Notes under the pieces: model-generated
The model's input: only the letters and a program-made list of their open reading frames with translations
What the model was told of the DNA's origin: nothing
The model's database searches: none
Part shown: positions 32,927-41,620 of the stretch, one piece after another
How the letters are laid out: every line of letters starts with the position of its first letter
Position numbering within the stretch: the first letter of the stretch is position 1
From: JAMHWD01 sp035911135
GTDB lineage: Bacteria; Pseudomonadota; Alphaproteobacteria; Micavibrionales; Micavibrionaceae
DNA length: 64,000 bases
Reading direction: 5' to 3'
NCBI GenBank assembly: GCA_035911135.1
Contig: JAMHWD010000018.1
Span: 248,001-312,000 of the forward strand
Translations under genes and position numbers: made by a program

Positions 32927-33697
32927 ATGGCTGGCTTCAAGAAAATCGCCTTTCATGCCTCCCACAAGCCTCGCGCGCAAAAGGCGCTGGAGGAACTGAC
33001 CAGCGAATACGGTCAGTGCAATCCCAAGGATGCTGATGTGATTGTCGTTCTGGGCGGCGATGGCAGCATGCTGCGCGCCCTACACCAGTTTGCGACACTC
33101 AAAAAACCGATATTCGGTATGAATTTGGGCACGCTGGGCTTTTTGCTGAATGATTACAGCCCCAAGGATCTCAAGGCCCGGCTCAAGGCCGCCAATGGTT
33201 ATAAGATCCACCCCTTACGCATGGAAGCCAAAGACAAAAACGGCAAGATGCACAGCGAAGTCGCCTTTAACGAAGTCTCCCTGATCCGCGAAACGCATAA
33301 TTCGGCCAAGATCAAAATATCCGTCGATGGTCAGGTCGCATTAGAACAGATTGTCTGCGACGGCATTTTACTCTCCACCGCCGTGGGCAGCACCGCCTAT
33401 AATTCCTCCGCTGGCGGGCCGATCATTCCACTGGATGCCAATGTTCTACCCCTCACGCCCATATCGGTATTTCGCCCGCGCCGCTGGCCGGGCGCTTTGC
33501 TCAGCCGTAAATCCGAAGTGGTGTTTGAAGTCCTGCGTCCCGGCGAACGCCCTGTTTCCGCAACGGCTGATGCCAAGGAAATCCGGGATGTGGTCAGCGT
33601 CACAGTCCGTGAGTCCCGCACCATTACCTGCACATTGATGTTTGACCCGGATAACAGCCTTGGCGAGCGCATTTTCGCTGAGCAATTCGCGCCCTGA
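32927..33697 (+). CDS. nadK: NAD kinase
   Basis: 256-aa ATP-dependent NAD kinase (NADP synthesis). Shows 'VVLGGDGSMLRALH' (GGDG motif) and 'NLGTLGFLLND', then 'STAVGSTAYNSSAGGP' at the NAD site. Length is usual for the alphaproteobacterial form. It is followed without gap by a lipoprotein fragment, suggesting a deletion at its 3' side. Confidence 0.95.
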   Translation: MAGFKKIAFHASHKPRAQKALEELTSEYGQCNPKDADVIVVLGGDGSMLRALHQFATLKKPIFGMNLGTLGFLLNDYSPKDLKARLKAANGYKIHPLRMEAKDKNGKMHSEVAFNEVSLIRETHNSAKIKISVDGQVALEQIVCDGILLSTAVGSTAYNSSAGGPIIPLDANVLPLTPISVFRPRRWPGALLSRKSEVVFEVLRPGERPVSATADAKEIRDVVSVTVRESRTITCTLMFDPDNSLGERIFAEQFAP

Positions 33698-33989
33698 AGC
33701 AATTTTATGTAGCGCTTTCGCACTAGCGGGGTGCGATTCCAAGGACATCAAAGAAATTTGCAAGATTGAAGATCGAGCCGCTCACGCCAGTGTCTCTGAT
33801 CCGACAAAACTGGAGCTTGGGACAGTGGAGAGAAGAATGTTCTACGCTGGACGCACTATCATCCCTATAGACCATTTTGAGCCAGTCTTTTCAGCATCCA
33901 ATTTAACGGAAAAACAAATTCAGGACGGAGCGCAAAAATACTGTGCGACTGGCAAGATACCAGACCTGACACAACTAACACCGGATTAA
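33698..33989 (+). pseudogene. 5'-truncated small lipoprotein gene
   Basis: An open frame running out of nadK encodes 'SAFALAGCDSK', a lipobox-like sequence, then about 80 residues with three further Cys and a strand-rich pattern ending at a stop. The start and basic region of the signal peptide are missing: the in-frame codons before the lipobox belong to nadK and only a TTG at 33642 is available. Most likely the remains of a lipoprotein gene fused to nadK by a deletion. It might still be read from the TTG. Confidence 0.45.
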
Positions 33990-33995
33990 ACGTCC

Positions 33996-34856
33996 TTAAA
34001 TCTTCCGCGGCTTACCGCCGGATGGCTTGGGCAGGCCACGTAATTTGCGCTTCTCGGCCAGCTCGTTTTCAATCATCTCAAGCTTCTCGGCGAGCTGCTC
34101 ATTGATGCTGCCGCCTTGCACGATACCGCCCGCCGGAACAAGGCCCAGCTTCTCGGCGATATACTGATACCCCTCGACAAGATCACCCAGGTCAAAGCGG
34201 AAACGGTCCTTGTCCAGTTTCTCGCCGGTCTTGGCGTCCCAAAGGCGGCAATTATCCGGCGATAATTCATCGGCCAGCACGATATAAATCTCGCCGTACT
34301 CACCGTAAATACGGCCAAACTCAATTTTGAAATCAACGAGCTTCAGACCAATGCCTGTAAAAAGCCCGGTCATGTAATCATTGATCCGCCATGCCATGGC
34401 AATCATTTCATCCAGCTCATACGGATCAGCCCAGCCGAAGGACAGGATATGCTCCTCCCCGACCAGCGGATCGCCAAGGGCGTCATTTTTGTAATAAAAC
34501 TCGATCAAAGGACGGCCCAGAAACTCACCTTCCTTGACGCCAAGGCGCTTGCAGAGCGATCCGGCCGCGATATTACGCACCACAACCTCGATCGGGATGA
34601 TATCAACCTTACGCACCAGCTGCTCACGCATATTAATGGAACGGATGAAATGCGTGGGAATGCCAATCGATTCAATCTTGGTCATCAAATGGGCGGAAAT
34701 GCGGTTGTTCAATACGCCCTTGCCAGCGATCACGGCCTTTTTCTCGGCATTAAAGGCGGTGGCATCATCCTTGAAATATTGAATGACCGTATTGGCATCC
34801 GGGCCTTCATATAAAATCTTCGCCTTGCCTTCATAGATCAGTTTACGCCGGGCCAT
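33996..34856 (-). CDS. purC: SAICAR synthase
   Basis: 286-aa purine-synthesis enzyme that joins aspartate to CAIR using ATP. The family start 'LIYEGKAKILYEG', the 'EVVVRNIAAGSL' motif and 'DFKIEFGR' are visible. It is 30-50 residues longer than the usual enzyme because of a basic, Pro/Gly/Lys-rich C-terminal tail after a coiled-coil stretch. No purS, purQ or purL gene is next to it. Convergent with nadK and the lipoprotein remnant. Confidence 0.95.
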   Translation of the reverse strand: MARRKLIYEGKAKILYEGPDANTVIQYFKDDATAFNAEKKAVIAGKGVLNNRISAHLMTKIESIGIPTHFIRSINMREQLVRKVDIIPIEVVVRNIAAGSLCKRLGVKEGEFLGRPLIEFYYKNDALGDPLVGEEHILSFGWADPYELDEMIAMAWRINDYMTGLFTGIGLKLVDFKIEFGRIYGEYGEIYIVLADELSPDNCRLWDAKTGEKLDKDRFRFDLGDLVEGYQYIAEKLGLVPAGGIVQGGSINEQLAEKLEMIENELAEKRKLRGLPKPSGGKPRKI

Positions 34857-34891
34857 TCGCTCTCATTCCTTTGGATTATCAAAAATTAAAA

Positions 34892-34930
34892 AAGCCGGTA
34901 TTCCAAGCCTTTGGCCCAGAATACCGACTT
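34892..34930 (-). terminator. Terminator after the 71-aa gene
   Basis: Stem CGGTATTC/GAATACCG extended by AAG/CTT across a mismatch. On the minus strand it ends in GGCTTTTTTAATTTTTG, a typical Rho-independent T-tract. It separates the small gene from purC. Confidence 0.7.
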
Positions 34931-34978
34931 CTAATGGGTTTGACCACCTGAAATCAAGAAATTTCAGATTGCCTGCAC

Positions 34979-35194
34979 TTATTCGTAAACAGCAGCAACC
35001 GCATCACGCGCGCCCAGCATCCGTACGGGTCTGGCAGCAGTGCGCTTGGCTTGCGGATTGGCTTGTGCGGAAAAATTGGTTTCCAGCGACTCATAACCTA
35101 TCGCGGCCAGTTCAGAGAGATCGACACCGGCGCTGTAAGCGACCGGATGGCCGTCATGGTAAATTAAAGTTTGATCAAAGCTACCTTTGAGCAT
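34979..35194 (-). CDS. Small unknown protein
   Basis: 71 aa, soluble, with mixed composition and an Arg/Ala-rich end. A good terminator follows it, supporting a real transcript, and AAAGGACG precedes the start. The C-terminal region is Ala-rich. No family recognised. Confidence 0.45.
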   Translation of the reverse strand: MLKGSFDQTLIYHDGHPVAYSAGVDLSELAAIGYESLETNFSAQANPQAKRTAARPVRMLGARDAVAAVYE

Positions 35195-35413
35195 TGTATA
35201 TCGTCCTTTTGACTTTTATCTGTCGCGCGAGACAACCCCGCACTTCATGGCGCAAGGCAATACACCCGTTCGGATTCCGCTGTAAAGAAAAAACCGCAGA
35301 TTTCTGCGCCTCAAAACCGCATCGCAGCTATGAATTTTTAGCGGGTATTGTTTAATATTTTTACCTTTGTACAAAACAGCCCCAAATTAAGCGCAATTTT
35401 TCAAGCTCTGGAA

Positions 35414-35441
35414 TTGCAGTAAAACAGCCTATATATATAAT
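35414..35441 (+). promoter_or_regulatory. Promoter of the DUF1476 gene
   Basis: TTGCAG, a 16-nt spacer and TATAAT, about 47 nt before the start codon, in an otherwise AT-rich 290-nt gap. Confidence 0.55.
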
Positions 35442-35487
35442 CATGAATCAATTTTGAGATATTCACGAGCCAAGAGGGGTAAGAACA

Positions 35488-35808
35488 ATGACCAGCTTCG
35501 ATGACAGAAAAGACGCCTTTGAAAACCGCTATGCCCATCAGGAAAAGCTGAGCTTTGAGGTTGAGGCCAGATGTTCCAAGCTTTTTGGGCTGTGGGCTGC
35601 AGAAAAACTGGGCCTTTCCGGCTCCGAGGCCACCTGCTACGCTGGCGAGGTTGTCGCCGCCAATCTGGATGAGGCCGGTTTTGAGGATATCTTGCGTAAG
35701 GTTAACGCCGATTTTTCCAGCAAGGGCGTTACAATTGAGGACAAAATCATCCGCATAGAGCTGCAAAAAGCCCTGAACGAAGCTAAAAATCAACTGGGCA
35801 GCGACTAG
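35488..35808 (+). CDS. DUF1476 protein, F1-ATPase zeta-inhibitor family
   Basis: 106 aa, helical, with the family start 'FDDRKDAFENRYAHQEKL' and 'LFGLWAAEKLGL'. In Paracoccus the homologue (zeta subunit) inhibits ATP hydrolysis by F1FoATP synthase through its N-terminal region. AGAGGGG precedes the start. In Alphaproteobacteria the gene is often near purC and bolA as here. Family firm, inhibitory role by homology. Confidence 0.88.
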   Translation: MTSFDDRKDAFENRYAHQEKLSFEVEARCSKLFGLWAAEKLGLSGSEATCYAGEVVAANLDEAGFEDILRKVNADFSSKGVTIEDKIIRIELQKALNEAKNQLGSD

Positions 35809-35860
35809 AACGCAATCTCCGCGCGCGCCCTGAAAAACATATAAAAAAGGAAAACCATAT

Positions 35861-35895
35861 AAAAAAGCCCCGGATATAGCGCCCGGGGCTTTTTT
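35861..35895. terminator. Bidirectional Rho-independent terminator
   Basis: Stem AAAAAAGCCCCGG/CCGGGGCTTTTTT with a 9-nt loop, 52 nt past the DUF1476 stop. A T-run on both strands makes it bidirectional. Confidence 0.9.
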
Positions 35896-36203
35896 ATACT
35901 GGTAGAATTGTCCTGTTCAACAACGCTTTGTTTTTTTCTGATTAGCCCTCATTCGCCTTCAGAAAATTCTTATTTTTGCTGTATTGTGTAATTTGACGCT
36001 AAATAAAGTTGTGAATTAAATCAAGGGAAAAATGATGTTATTTTATTGAAAATCTGGAATTTTTTATTCTTTTCTCGGATATTTTAGTAATATTATTACC
36101 AAAACACACGGAAACCGGCATCTTCCAGACCCTTCCCATTATATGCTTGATATTTTAATCGCATATGCCTAATTCATTACAAAACAAAGGTTATGCACAT
36201 ATC
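35896..36203. other. AT-rich intergenic stretch before bolA
   Basis: 308 nt, very AT-rich, no gene seen. It holds two promoter-like pairs on the plus strand: TTGACG-N17-TTAAAT (35993-36021), not followed by any sizable frame, and TTGATA-N17-TAATTC (36147-36175), suitably placed for bolA. The first could serve a small RNA or a long leader. Confidence 0.5.
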
Positions 36204-36440
36204 ATGGCAATGGACGCCCAAAGCATCGAAGATCATATCCGCGAAGCCCTTCCCGATGCGATTATCCGTATTGAAGATTTACGCGGCGATGGCAATCATT
36301 ACGCCGCCTATGTGGAATCCAGCGCTTTTATCGGCAAAAGCCGCATCCAGCAGCACCAGATTGTCTATGCCGCGCTGAAAGGCAAAATGGGGAACGAGCT
36401 TCACGCGCTGGCGCTGCAGACGACTGCCCCTCAACAATAA
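36204..36440 (+). CDS. bolA: BolA family protein
   Basis: 78 aa from the ATG at 36204. BolA proteins pair with monothiol glutaredoxins to bind a [2Fe-2S] cluster in iron sensing and Fe-S delivery. The 'GDGNHYAAYVES' loop and 'RIQQHQIVYAALKGKMGNELHALAL' helix are typical, with the cluster-ligand His in the latter. The partner glutaredoxin gene follows 26 nt later. Confidence 0.92.
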   Translation: MAMDAQSIEDHIREALPDAIIRIEDLRGDGNHYAAYVESSAFIGKSRIQQHQIVYAALKGKMGNELHALALQTTAPQQ

Positions 36441-36466
36441 AAACAAACCATCAGGAGATAAAACTC

Positions 36467-36805
36467 ATGCAACCTGCCATTTTTGATGACATCCGCAAAG
36501 AAATCGAAGCCAATGATATTGTCTTGTTTATGAAGGGCGACGCACAAATGCCCCAATGCGGATTTTCTGCTGTCGTGGCGCAGGTCCTCAAAAACCTTGG
36601 CTTGAACTTCCGCGACATCAATGTTCTGGAGGACAGCGAGCTGCGCGAGGGCATCAAACAATTCACCAGCTGGCCAACAATCCCCCAGCTTTATATCAAG
36701 GGTGAATTTGTCGGCGGCTGCGATATCGTCAAGGAAATGTACCAGTCCGGCGAGCTACAGGATCTTCTGCGCGACAAGGGTATTTCCTTTCAGGACGCGG
36801 CCTGA
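36467..36805 (+). CDS. grxD: Monothiol glutaredoxin (CGFS type)
   Basis: 112 aa with the CGFS active site in 'MPQCGFS' near residue 30, 'SWPTIPQLYIKGEFVGGCDI' holding the glutathione-binding cis-Pro loop, and a helical C-terminus. It binds a [2Fe-2S] cluster with glutathione and hands it to targets, or forms a heterodimer with BolA. AGGAG is well placed. Convergent with rodA, 6 nt apart. Confidence 0.95.
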   Translation: MQPAIFDDIRKEIEANDIVLFMKGDAQMPQCGFSAVVAQVLKNLGLNFRDINVLEDSELREGIKQFTSWPTIPQLYIKGEFVGGCDIVKEMYQSGELQDLLRDKGISFQDAA

Positions 36806-36811
36806 AAAACG

Positions 36812-37936
36812 CTAGACGCGGTTCACCTTTGAATCCTTATAAACACTGCATGACATGATCAGGCCAAAACCCGCCATGCAGGATAACATCGCCGTGCCTC
36901 CATGCGAGATCAACGGCAATGGGATCCCCACCACCGGGATAAGCCCCATTACCATGGCCGTATTAAAGATCACATACAGCGAGAAATTCACCGTCAGCCC
37001 CATCGCCAGCAAGCGCCCGTAATTGTGACGGCAGCGCGCCGCAATATAGATGCCATAGGCAAAAACCAGCCCCATAAGGGAGAATAAAAAGATACCGCCG
37101 ATCAGGCCCCATTCCTCAGCCCAGAGCGTGAAGATAAAATCCGTCTGCTTTTCAGGCAGGTAATCAAGATAACTCTGCGAACCTTGCATGAAACCTTTAC
37201 CTTCTATGCCGCCAGACCCCAGCGCAATTTTGGATTGGGTGATGTGATACCCTGCCCCCAGCGGGTCGCGCTCAGGGTCTAAAAATGTCATGACGCGGTT
37301 CTTCTGATAATCATGCAAAAAATGCCATCCCACAGGAATGGCCGCCGCCACACCGGCAATCGCCAGCAAAAACATCCAGATAGGCGCACCGGCGATAAAA
37401 AACATGGCCCCGCCCGCCCCCAGAATCATCAGCGATGTTCCCAAATCCGGCTGCACCATCACAAGCCCCACAGGCGTTACAACCAGTAACAGCGCCGGCA
37501 GCAAAAACAAAATACGGCGCATATCATGCAGCGTGGCATTGTGGAAATATCGCGCCAGCGCCATCACCACGGCAATCTTCATCATCTCCGAAGGCTGAAG
37601 CTTTATAAAACCCAGATTGATCCAGCGCTGCGCCCCCATGCCGACATGTCCCATCACCTCAACAATCACCAGCAAAACAAAAGTGCCAAAATACGCCAAC
37701 CACGAAATCTTGAACCAGAAACGCACATCAATCAGCGCAATCACCAGCATCACGCAAAAGGCAAAACCAAAACGGAACATATGCGGCAATGCCCATTTAT
37801 TGATATCGCCGCCGCCCGCAGAATAAAGACATGTTGCCCCCACCAGCGCCACACAGGTCAAAAGAAACATCAGCCCCCAATTAAGCTGTGATATCTTTGA
37901 TAAGAATTTGTTTTTTTCGAGTAGAATTCCGCTCAT
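36812..37936 (-). CDS. rodA: Rod shape-determining glycosyltransferase RodA
   Basis: 374-aa SEDS-family polytopic membrane protein that polymerises glycan strands for cell elongation, working with PBP2. About ten helices, with the conserved 'PDLGTSL' and 'GKGFMQGSQSYLDYLPEKQTDFIF' loops. Last gene of mreC-mreD-mrdA-rodA, 9 nt after mrdA. Confidence 0.95.
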   Translation of the reverse strand: MSGILLEKNKFLSKISQLNWGLMFLLTCVALVGATCLYSAGGGDINKWALPHMFRFGFAFCVMLVIALIDVRFWFKISWLAYFGTFVLLVIVEVMGHVGMGAQRWINLGFIKLQPSEMMKIAVVMALARYFHNATLHDMRRILFLLPALLLVVTPVGLVMVQPDLGTSLMILGAGGAMFFIAGAPIWMFLLAIAGVAAAIPVGWHFLHDYQKNRVMTFLDPERDPLGAGYHITQSKIALGSGGIEGKGFMQGSQSYLDYLPEKQTDFIFTLWAEEWGLIGGIFLFSLMGLVFAYGIYIAARCRHNYGRLLAMGLTVNFSLYVIFNTAMVMGLIPVVGIPLPLISHGGTAMLSCMAGFGLIMSCSVYKDSKVNRV

Positions 37937-37945
37937 ATCATTTCA

Positions 37946-39820
37946 CTATTGCATTTTCTTATTGCCATCCATGCCTGCGGATTTTTCAGGCTCCAGCGGG
38001 GCGGGAGTTTTTCCGGACGGGTTACGTTTTTGCACTGATTCCATCAGGAACTTAGCCAATGGAGCGGCCGCGCCGGAGCCGCTAACGCCATGTTCCACCA
38101 CCACCGCACAGGCATATATCGGATCATGAACCGGCGCGTAACCAACAAAAAGTGCATGGTGCCTGTGCTTCCAGGGCAAGTCCTCATTCTTTACGCCTGC
38201 TGCGCGCTGCTGCGCGGTAATACGGCGCACTTGCGCGGTTCCGGTCTTGCCGCCCATGGCCATCAACGGGTCCTTGATCTGCGATCCGCGCGCTGTGCCG
38301 CGATCGCCATTCACCACGCGCCGCATCCCCTCCAGTACCAGATCCAGATGCTCTTTTTGAAAATTCATGGACGGCCAAACCGCCGTTTTATGGGCATGAT
38401 CCATCATGATCCATGGCTTGACGGCTATTCCGCCATTGACAAGGCGTGATGTCATGACAGCCAGCTGCAACGGCGTGGTCAGGATATATCCCTGACCGAT
38501 ACTGGCCACCACCGTCTCGCCCGGATGCCAGGATTCATTCATATAGGATTTTTTCCATTGCGTGCTGGGGATCAGGCCGGGCCGTTCCTCCGGCAGGTCA
38601 AACCCCAGCTTATCGCCCAATCCCATCCGATTGGACATGGCCGCAATTTTATCAACCCCCATCTCGGTTGAGACTTTGTAAAAGAATACATCGCAGGACT
38701 GCTCCAGCGCATCGACAACATTAACCGATCCATGACCGCCCTTTTTCCAGCAGTGAAATCTTGTCTTGCCCATTTCATAATGGCCGGGACAAAATACGCG
38801 CCGGCCCGGCGTGATCACGCCAGCCTCCAGCCCCGCCAGCGCCGTTACCATCTTGAAAGTCGAACCCGGCGGATATTGCCCGGCCACCGCCTTATTCGTC
38901 AGCGGATTGCCGGGATCGGAAAGCAAAGCCTCCCAGCGATCAGCCGGAATACCGCCGGCAAAAACATTCGGATCAAAACTGGGACTGGACGCCAGCGCAT
39001 AAATGGCCCCGCTTTTGACATCCATGACCACGGCCGAAGCACTGCGCTCCTGATCAAGACGCTCCTGCGTGATGCGCTGCAACTCGGCATCAATGCTCAA
39101 GATAATTCGCTGCCCCGGCTCGCTTGGTACACGGTCAAGTTCCCGCACTTCGCGTCCAACGACATTAACCTCCATCTGTGCATTGCCCGCCTTTCCGCGC
39201 AAGGCAAGATCATATTGCTTTTCAATGGCGTTCTTGCCAATTTTGAAACCCGGCATGCCCAGGCTTTTATCCGCCGCAAGCTCTGTTTCGCTCACCGCGC
39301 CGACATAACCGATCAGATGCGCGGTCGTATGGCCGAACGGATAGGTCCTTTTCTCGCCCACTTCAATTTCAACACCGGAGAGATCCGGCATATTAACCTC
39401 GATTGTGGCGACATTCTCCCAGCTTAAATTATCGCGCACCTCCACCGGCATGAATTTTGAGGATCGCTTGGCTTCCTTGATCACCTTTTTCAAGGTCTTC
39501 TCATCAAGATCGACTACGCCCTGAAGCTGGCGCAATGATTTTTCAATATCCTTGGTCTGCTCAGGAATAAGAACCACGCGGTAATTGCGATTATTCAGCG
39601 CCAGCGGCACGCCGAAACGGTCAACAATCTCGCCGCGGGACGGTGCAAGAACCTTGATATTCACCCGGTTTTGTTCCGCCAGCGTCTTGTATTTTGCGCC
39701 TTCTGCAATCTGCAGCCAGGCCAGTCTGCCGCTCAGAACAGTCAGCAGCATCCCCTGAATACCGCCAATCACAAAAGCGCGGCGCGTAAAAACATCCCTG
39801 TTGTCATTATCCTTTCTCAT
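37946..39820 (-). CDS. mrdA: Penicillin-binding protein 2
   Basis: 624-aa transpeptidase of the elongasome. One N-terminal membrane helix (about residues 12-30), pedestal domain, then the transpeptidase with STFK (SxxK), SCD (SxN-type) and KTGT motifs all present. The C-terminus is Lys/Pro-rich. 10 nt after mreD on the same strand. Confidence 0.95.
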   Translation of the reverse strand: MRKDNDNRDVFTRRAFVIGGIQGMLLTVLSGRLAWLQIAEGAKYKTLAEQNRVNIKVLAPSRGEIVDRFGVPLALNNRNYRVVLIPEQTKDIEKSLRQLQGVVDLDEKTLKKVIKEAKRSSKFMPVEVRDNLSWENVATIEVNMPDLSGVEIEVGEKRTYPFGHTTAHLIGYVGAVSETELAADKSLGMPGFKIGKNAIEKQYDLALRGKAGNAQMEVNVVGREVRELDRVPSEPGQRIILSIDAELQRITQERLDQERSASAVVMDVKSGAIYALASSPSFDPNVFAGGIPADRWEALLSDPGNPLTNKAVAGQYPPGSTFKMVTALAGLEAGVITPGRRVFCPGHYEMGKTRFHCWKKGGHGSVNVVDALEQSCDVFFYKVSTEMGVDKIAAMSNRMGLGDKLGFDLPEERPGLIPSTQWKKSYMNESWHPGETVVASIGQGYILTTPLQLAVMTSRLVNGGIAVKPWIMMDHAHKTAVWPSMNFQKEHLDLVLEGMRRVVNGDRGTARGSQIKDPLMAMGGKTGTAQVRRITAQQRAAGVKNEDLPWKHRHHALFVGYAPVHDPIYACAVVVEHGVSGSGAAAPLAKFLMESVQKRNPSGKTPAPLEPEKSAGMDGNKKMQ

Positions 39821-39830
39821 GTCCGGCCCC

Positions 39831-40400
39831 TCATCTGATCTTGGCCGAATTGCGGAAGGAACTGCGGATGATGTCCTGCGAGCGTACTGGCAGAATTTTG
39901 TGGCAGAGATTCATCATCAAGGCCACCAGCGGAAAAAAGAGAAGGTTCAAAATCACGGCGCCGCCAATCATGTCATAGGGCAGATACATGCCAGAAACCG
40001 CACTGAATATCAGCCATTGTCCGGCATAATACCCGCACATGACCAGCGCAAAACCCATATAGACAGTCATAAAAGACTGGCGCAAAAAAATGCGGCGCTG
40101 ATCGCCCAGAATAAACAGCACCACCGTAAAGAAAAAAGCATTCAGCCCCAACGGAAAGCCGCTCATGACATCCAGTGCAATCCCGCCCGCAAAGGCCAGC
40201 CATACCGGTATGATTGTGGGTCTGTAAATTGTCCAGTAAAACAAACCCATCAATGTAAAAGATGGCCGCACATCAGCAAAAATCGGAATATTAAACGACA
40301 CCGTATCCGCCATCATGCAAGCCGCCAGCGCGCCGTAGAGAACTACATAGCGCATCAATCCATCCGCCCGCGATGTCATTGCATACAGATCAAAAGTCAT
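39831..40400 (-). CDS. mreD: Rod shape-determining protein MreD
   Basis: 189-aa membrane protein with about five helices, between mreC and mrdA as usual. MreD is part of the MreBCD complex that guides cell-wall elongation. Sequence is poorly conserved in this family, so position is part of the evidence. Confidence 0.88.
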   Translation of the reverse strand: MTFDLYAMTSRADGLMRYVVLYGALAACMMADTVSFNIPIFADVRPSFTLMGLFYWTIYRPTIIPVWLAFAGGIALDVMSGFPLGLNAFFFTVVLFILGDQRRIFLRQSFMTVYMGFALVMCGYYAGQWLIFSAVSGMYLPYDMIGGAVILNLLFFPLVALMMNLCHKILPVRSQDIIRSSFRNSAKIR

Positions 40401-40488
40401 AACGAGGCGTATCCTAGCCTACCGGCGCACCGGAAATAAAGAAGATTGCATATATATTGATAGAATTCCTAAGCCCGGCAATCCGCAC

Positions 40489-41358
40489 TTACTGCGCCGG
40501 AATCAACTGGCGCTCATCAGGCAACATGACACGGACATATTGCATATGGCTGAAATCAGCATAGAGATTGACGCTCATGTTGCCAGCCTCATCCAATGCC
40601 GTCACACCCACGGGAAGGCCTGATGGAAAAATGCCGCCATGCCCGGATGTAATAATACGCGCCCCATCGGCGATTTTCGTATCATCCGGCAGATAACGCA
40701 AAACAGGCTTATTGGTGTTATCGCCGGAGAGAACAGCTTGCTGATTGCTGCCCTCGACAATGACAGGCACGCGTGAGTTGATATCCGTCAGCAACAATAT
40801 GCGCGCCGATTGATCCGCGCTTTCAATGACACGGCCGATAAGACCGCTCGACGACAAGGCCACATGCCCTTTAAGGATGCCATCTTCTGCGCCGGCCTTG
40901 ATCAAAACGCTTTTAACGAATGAATTACCGGCATCGGAAATCACGCGCGCGGTAAGATATTTAAAGCCGGGCTCCTGCTTGAGATTCAAAAGATCCTTGA
41001 GCGACTTATTCTCCGCTTCCAACAGCAATGCCGTCTGGTACCATTCCTTCAGGCGTGCGTTTTCCGTCTCCAGCATCGCATTACGCGCCTGCAATTGGGA
41101 AAGACCGGTTACATCGCGCACCGATTGCGAGACAAACTGCACCGGCATGCTGATTGTCTCAACGACCGGCGAGAGCGCGTCCATTGTAAAAACCCGCACA
41201 CGCACAAGCGCAGGCGGATTAAAAATAGAAACCATCAGCAATATGGCGGAAAATACGAGGAATGTGACTGTCGTAAAAGATCTGTCCCAGTATAATATAG
41301 GGGCAACAAGGGCAAGATAACGATTTCGAATGCGGCGTTTCACAAAATTCCCCGGCAT
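40489..41358 (-). CDS. mreC: Rod shape-determining protein MreC
   Basis: 289 aa: a membrane helix (about 28-46), a coiled coil (about 85-120) and the beta-barrel periplasmic domain with 'RVISDAGNSFVKSVLIKAG' and 'GLIGRVI'. It links MreB to PBP2. Normally directly follows mreB, but here a foreign-looking plus-strand gene stands between them. An 88-nt gap separates it from mreD. Confidence 0.93.
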   Translation of the reverse strand: MPGNFVKRRIRNRYLALVAPILYWDRSFTTVTFLVFSAILLMVSIFNPPALVRVRVFTMDALSPVVETISMPVQFVSQSVRDVTGLSQLQARNAMLETENARLKEWYQTALLLEAENKSLKDLLNLKQEPGFKYLTARVISDAGNSFVKSVLIKAGAEDGILKGHVALSSSGLIGRVIESADQSARILLLTDINSRVPVIVEGSNQQAVLSGDNTNKPVLRYLPDDTKIADGARIITSGHGGIFPSGLPVGVTALDEAGNMSVNLYADFSHMQYVRVMLPDERQLIPAQ

Positions 41359-41567
41359 CTGCTTTGGGTATCTTCAGCACATCTTCAGAGCCGAATCTCC
41401 CCAGCAATTCCTTACTTTTTCATTCTAACAATTTCACACTTATAAATAAATAAAATGATAATGACAACAGGGCGTTATGCCATGGTGTACGTGTCCGGCC
41501 ATTGACAGCATATGGCAAATTTTCGCCTTAAAAACCACAGAATATCTAATATTTAAGCACTTTTATC

Positions 41568-41596
41568 TTGACATATAGCGCCCCATGGCCTATTTT
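41568..41596 (+). promoter_or_regulatory. Strong promoter of the VPLPA-CTERM gene
   Basis: TTGACA, a 17-nt spacer and TATTTT. The transcript would start near 41603, which excludes the ATG at 41585 and supports the ATG at 41621 with AGAAGGG. Confidence 0.7.
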
Positions 41597-41620
41597 CGGT
41601 CAAAATCAGAAGGGTTTATT

